Positions 7,884 through 8,926 of a DNA stretch of 8,926 nt are shown one piece after another. The DNA is taken from positions 1 to 8,926 of the forward strand of contig JBBDRX010000033.1 of the NCBI GenBank assembly GCA_040905245.1. Reading direction: 5' to 3'. Under the pieces are notes generated by a model, which was given only the letters and a program-made list of their open reading frames with translations, was not told where the DNA came from and did not search any database. A program made the position numbers and the translations under genes. Position 1 is the stretch's first letter. Every line of letters starts with the position of its first letter. Source of the stretch: JBBDRX01 sp040905245. Its GTDB lineage: Bacteria > Bacteroidota > Rhodothermia > Balneolales > Balneolaceae.

Positions 7884-7920
7884 GAAAAGCCGCCACCCTG
7901 GGGGGTGGAACGGCTTTTTC
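7884..7920. terminator. Intrinsic terminator shared by polA and the convergent gene
   Basis: A long stem pairs AAAAGCCG (7885-7892) plus CCACCC (7893-7898) with GGGTGG (7903-7908) plus CGGCTTTT (7911-7918), with a TGGG loop and a two-A bulge. On the plus strand it ends in T5-C-T-C-T4, right after polA. Read on the minus strand, the A tract gives TTTTCTCATTT, so it can also end the convergent gene that stops at 7993. No other terminator is visible between the two genes. Confidence 0.85.
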
Positions 7921-7992
7921 TCTTTTGACTTTCTTTCACTGAAATATCGCGGTTTTGGACACTTTGGTGTGCCTGGTGGTATTTCTGTATCG

Positions 7993-8926
7993 TTATCGAA
8001 TACTGATTCCGACACCGACGTTGGCTACCGGGTACTTGGCCAGGGTATAAGAACCACTGATGGTCAGGATGGCCAGCCGGATTCGAAATCCTGCGAGTGC
8101 GTGAATACTGTTCTCTCCGTCCAGATCGAAATCGATTGGTGAGGCGACGCTGTCCACAATCTTCTGCTTACTGTTCGAATCAAGAGGATCGTAGTTTTCG
8201 TTTGGAATCACCAGCGGATAGTTACCGGGTGTTTTGATGCTTACGGTGGAACTCTGGAATCCAAGTCCACCAAAGAGGGATATGATCGGCAGTGTTTTCC
8301 CGACCAGTACATTTCCGGTAAAGCCGGTTGCTTCGAATTCAACACCTTGTCCATTCCATCGGGCCGCTCCGGCTTCATAGCCTGCGGGAACTTCCGTTTC
8401 GTTGTCGATATTCGGCTGTACATCGAAATCGGCATCCAGGTTTAATTTGGTATACCCGAGTTGAACCGAGAGATCGACCGGCAGGGCGTCCCCTCCTGGA
8501 AGCCACTGGTTCAGACCGTGCTTTACACCAATCCCGAACAGGCCGATGCTTCCCACATCATCTACTTCATAGGTTGGGAAGTATCGAAGGGAGATGTCGG
8601 AATCCTTGACGACACCAACTGTCAACTGTACCATGGGTGCCGGAACGTAGGGGTATCCGATTCCCTGAGGCATTACGAAGGAAAAGAGCTCTTCGGTCTG
8701 TTGATTTCCATTTCCATCTGTGTATGTGAATGTCTTTCCAAGACGGGTATCACTGAAGTCTTCACCGCTGATCGTCGGTGTGGTTGAAGAACCATCCAGC
8801 AGTTCCAGCTCCTGTAAAGCAAGTCCTGTAACGGAGAAGAGTTCGTCCGAGCTGGGGACGATGGCGACACTTGCATTTGCTCGCAGATCGAATCCTAACG
8901 GCTTGTATGCTCGTGCCGTGTTGACC
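7993..8926 (-). CDS. DUF6588-family outer-membrane protein (N-terminus outside the window)
   Basis: The minus-strand frame ends at TAA (7993-7995) and stays open to the right edge, giving 310 visible residues with no start. The ATG at 8673 is internal: the residues before it continue the same domain (GFDLRANASVAIVPSSDEL, LDGSSTTPTISG). Features recalled from the DUF6588 family of Bacteroidota are MPQGIGYPYVPAPMVQL, DISLRYFPTYEV, GIGVKHGLNQWLP, a VDLSVQLGYTKL strand, LFGGLGFQSSTV, and the end HALAGFRIRLAILTISGSYTLAKYPVANVGVGISIR given here as separate strands (HALAGFRIRLAIL, then SGSYTLAKY, then VGVGISIR). Alternating hydrophobic strands with Gly and aromatic residues suggest a beta-barrel or beta-rich envelope protein. 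The family has no known function, and none is assigned here. A signal peptide would be expected beyond the edge. It converges on polA, sharing its terminator. Confidence 0.8.
   Translation of the reverse strand, partial: VNTARAYKPLGFDLRANASVAIVPSSDELFSVTGLALQELELLDGSSTTPTISGEDFSDTRLGKTFTYTDGNGNQQTEELFSFVMPQGIGYPYVPAPMVQLTVGVVKDSDISLRYFPTYEVDDVGSIGLFGIGVKHGLNQWLPGGDALPVDLSVQLGYTKLNLDADFDVQPNIDNETEVPAGYEAGAARWNGQGVEFEATGFTGNVLVGKTLPIISLFGGLGFQSSTVSIKTPGNYPLVIPNENYDPLDSNSKQKIVDSVASPIDFDLDGENSIHALAGFRIRLAILTISGSYTLAKYPVANVGVGISIR

Noticed and set aside
8461..8787. A 108-residue plus-strand frame, and a second at 8328-8609, opposite the outer-membrane gene
   Set aside because: They are antisense to a continuous family-like minus-strand coding region and show no recognisable features.

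Overview
The window reads as an ordinary stretch of chromosome from a Bacteroidota-type bacterium, most likely the Balneolota/Rhodothermota side of that group. Three things suggest this: a C-terminal type IX secretion (T9SS) sorting domain of the NYPNPF...GIYFYRL type, a DUF6588-type outer-membrane protein, and two of the three complete starts lacking a convincing Shine-Dalgarno sequence. The lineage is inferred from protein style only; no marker RNA is present.

Layout, left to right. Bases 3-263 (+) are the 3' end of a TPR protein, followed by a clean intrinsic terminator (292-319). A 174-base gap carries that terminator, a possible promoter and a strong leader hairpin, and leads into a complete transketolase gene (tkt, 438-2441, +). 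After 115 bases comes a secreted zinc metallopeptidase with an HExxHxxH motif (2557-4614, +). Its T9SS sorting domain lies in another frame (open from 4560, stop at 5003). A single missing base between 4560 and 4611 would explain this; restoring it gives one protein of 815 aa. Next is a complete polA (5123-7879, +) with all three enzymatic domains and all catalytic residues intact. A strong hairpin terminator at 7884-7920 separates polA from a convergent minus-strand gene (7993 to the right edge) for a DUF6588 outer-membrane protein whose N-terminus lies outside the window.

The genes do not form an obvious pathway. Transketolase is central carbon metabolism, PolI is DNA repair and replication, and the peptidase and DUF6588 protein belong to the cell envelope or exterior. 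No mobile element, CRISPR array, tRNA or rRNA was seen, and no gene-free stretch exceeds 300 bases. I found no convincing new multi-gene system. The points most worth checking are the broken peptidase reading frame with its unusual poly-G tracts, and the hairpin in the tkt leader.
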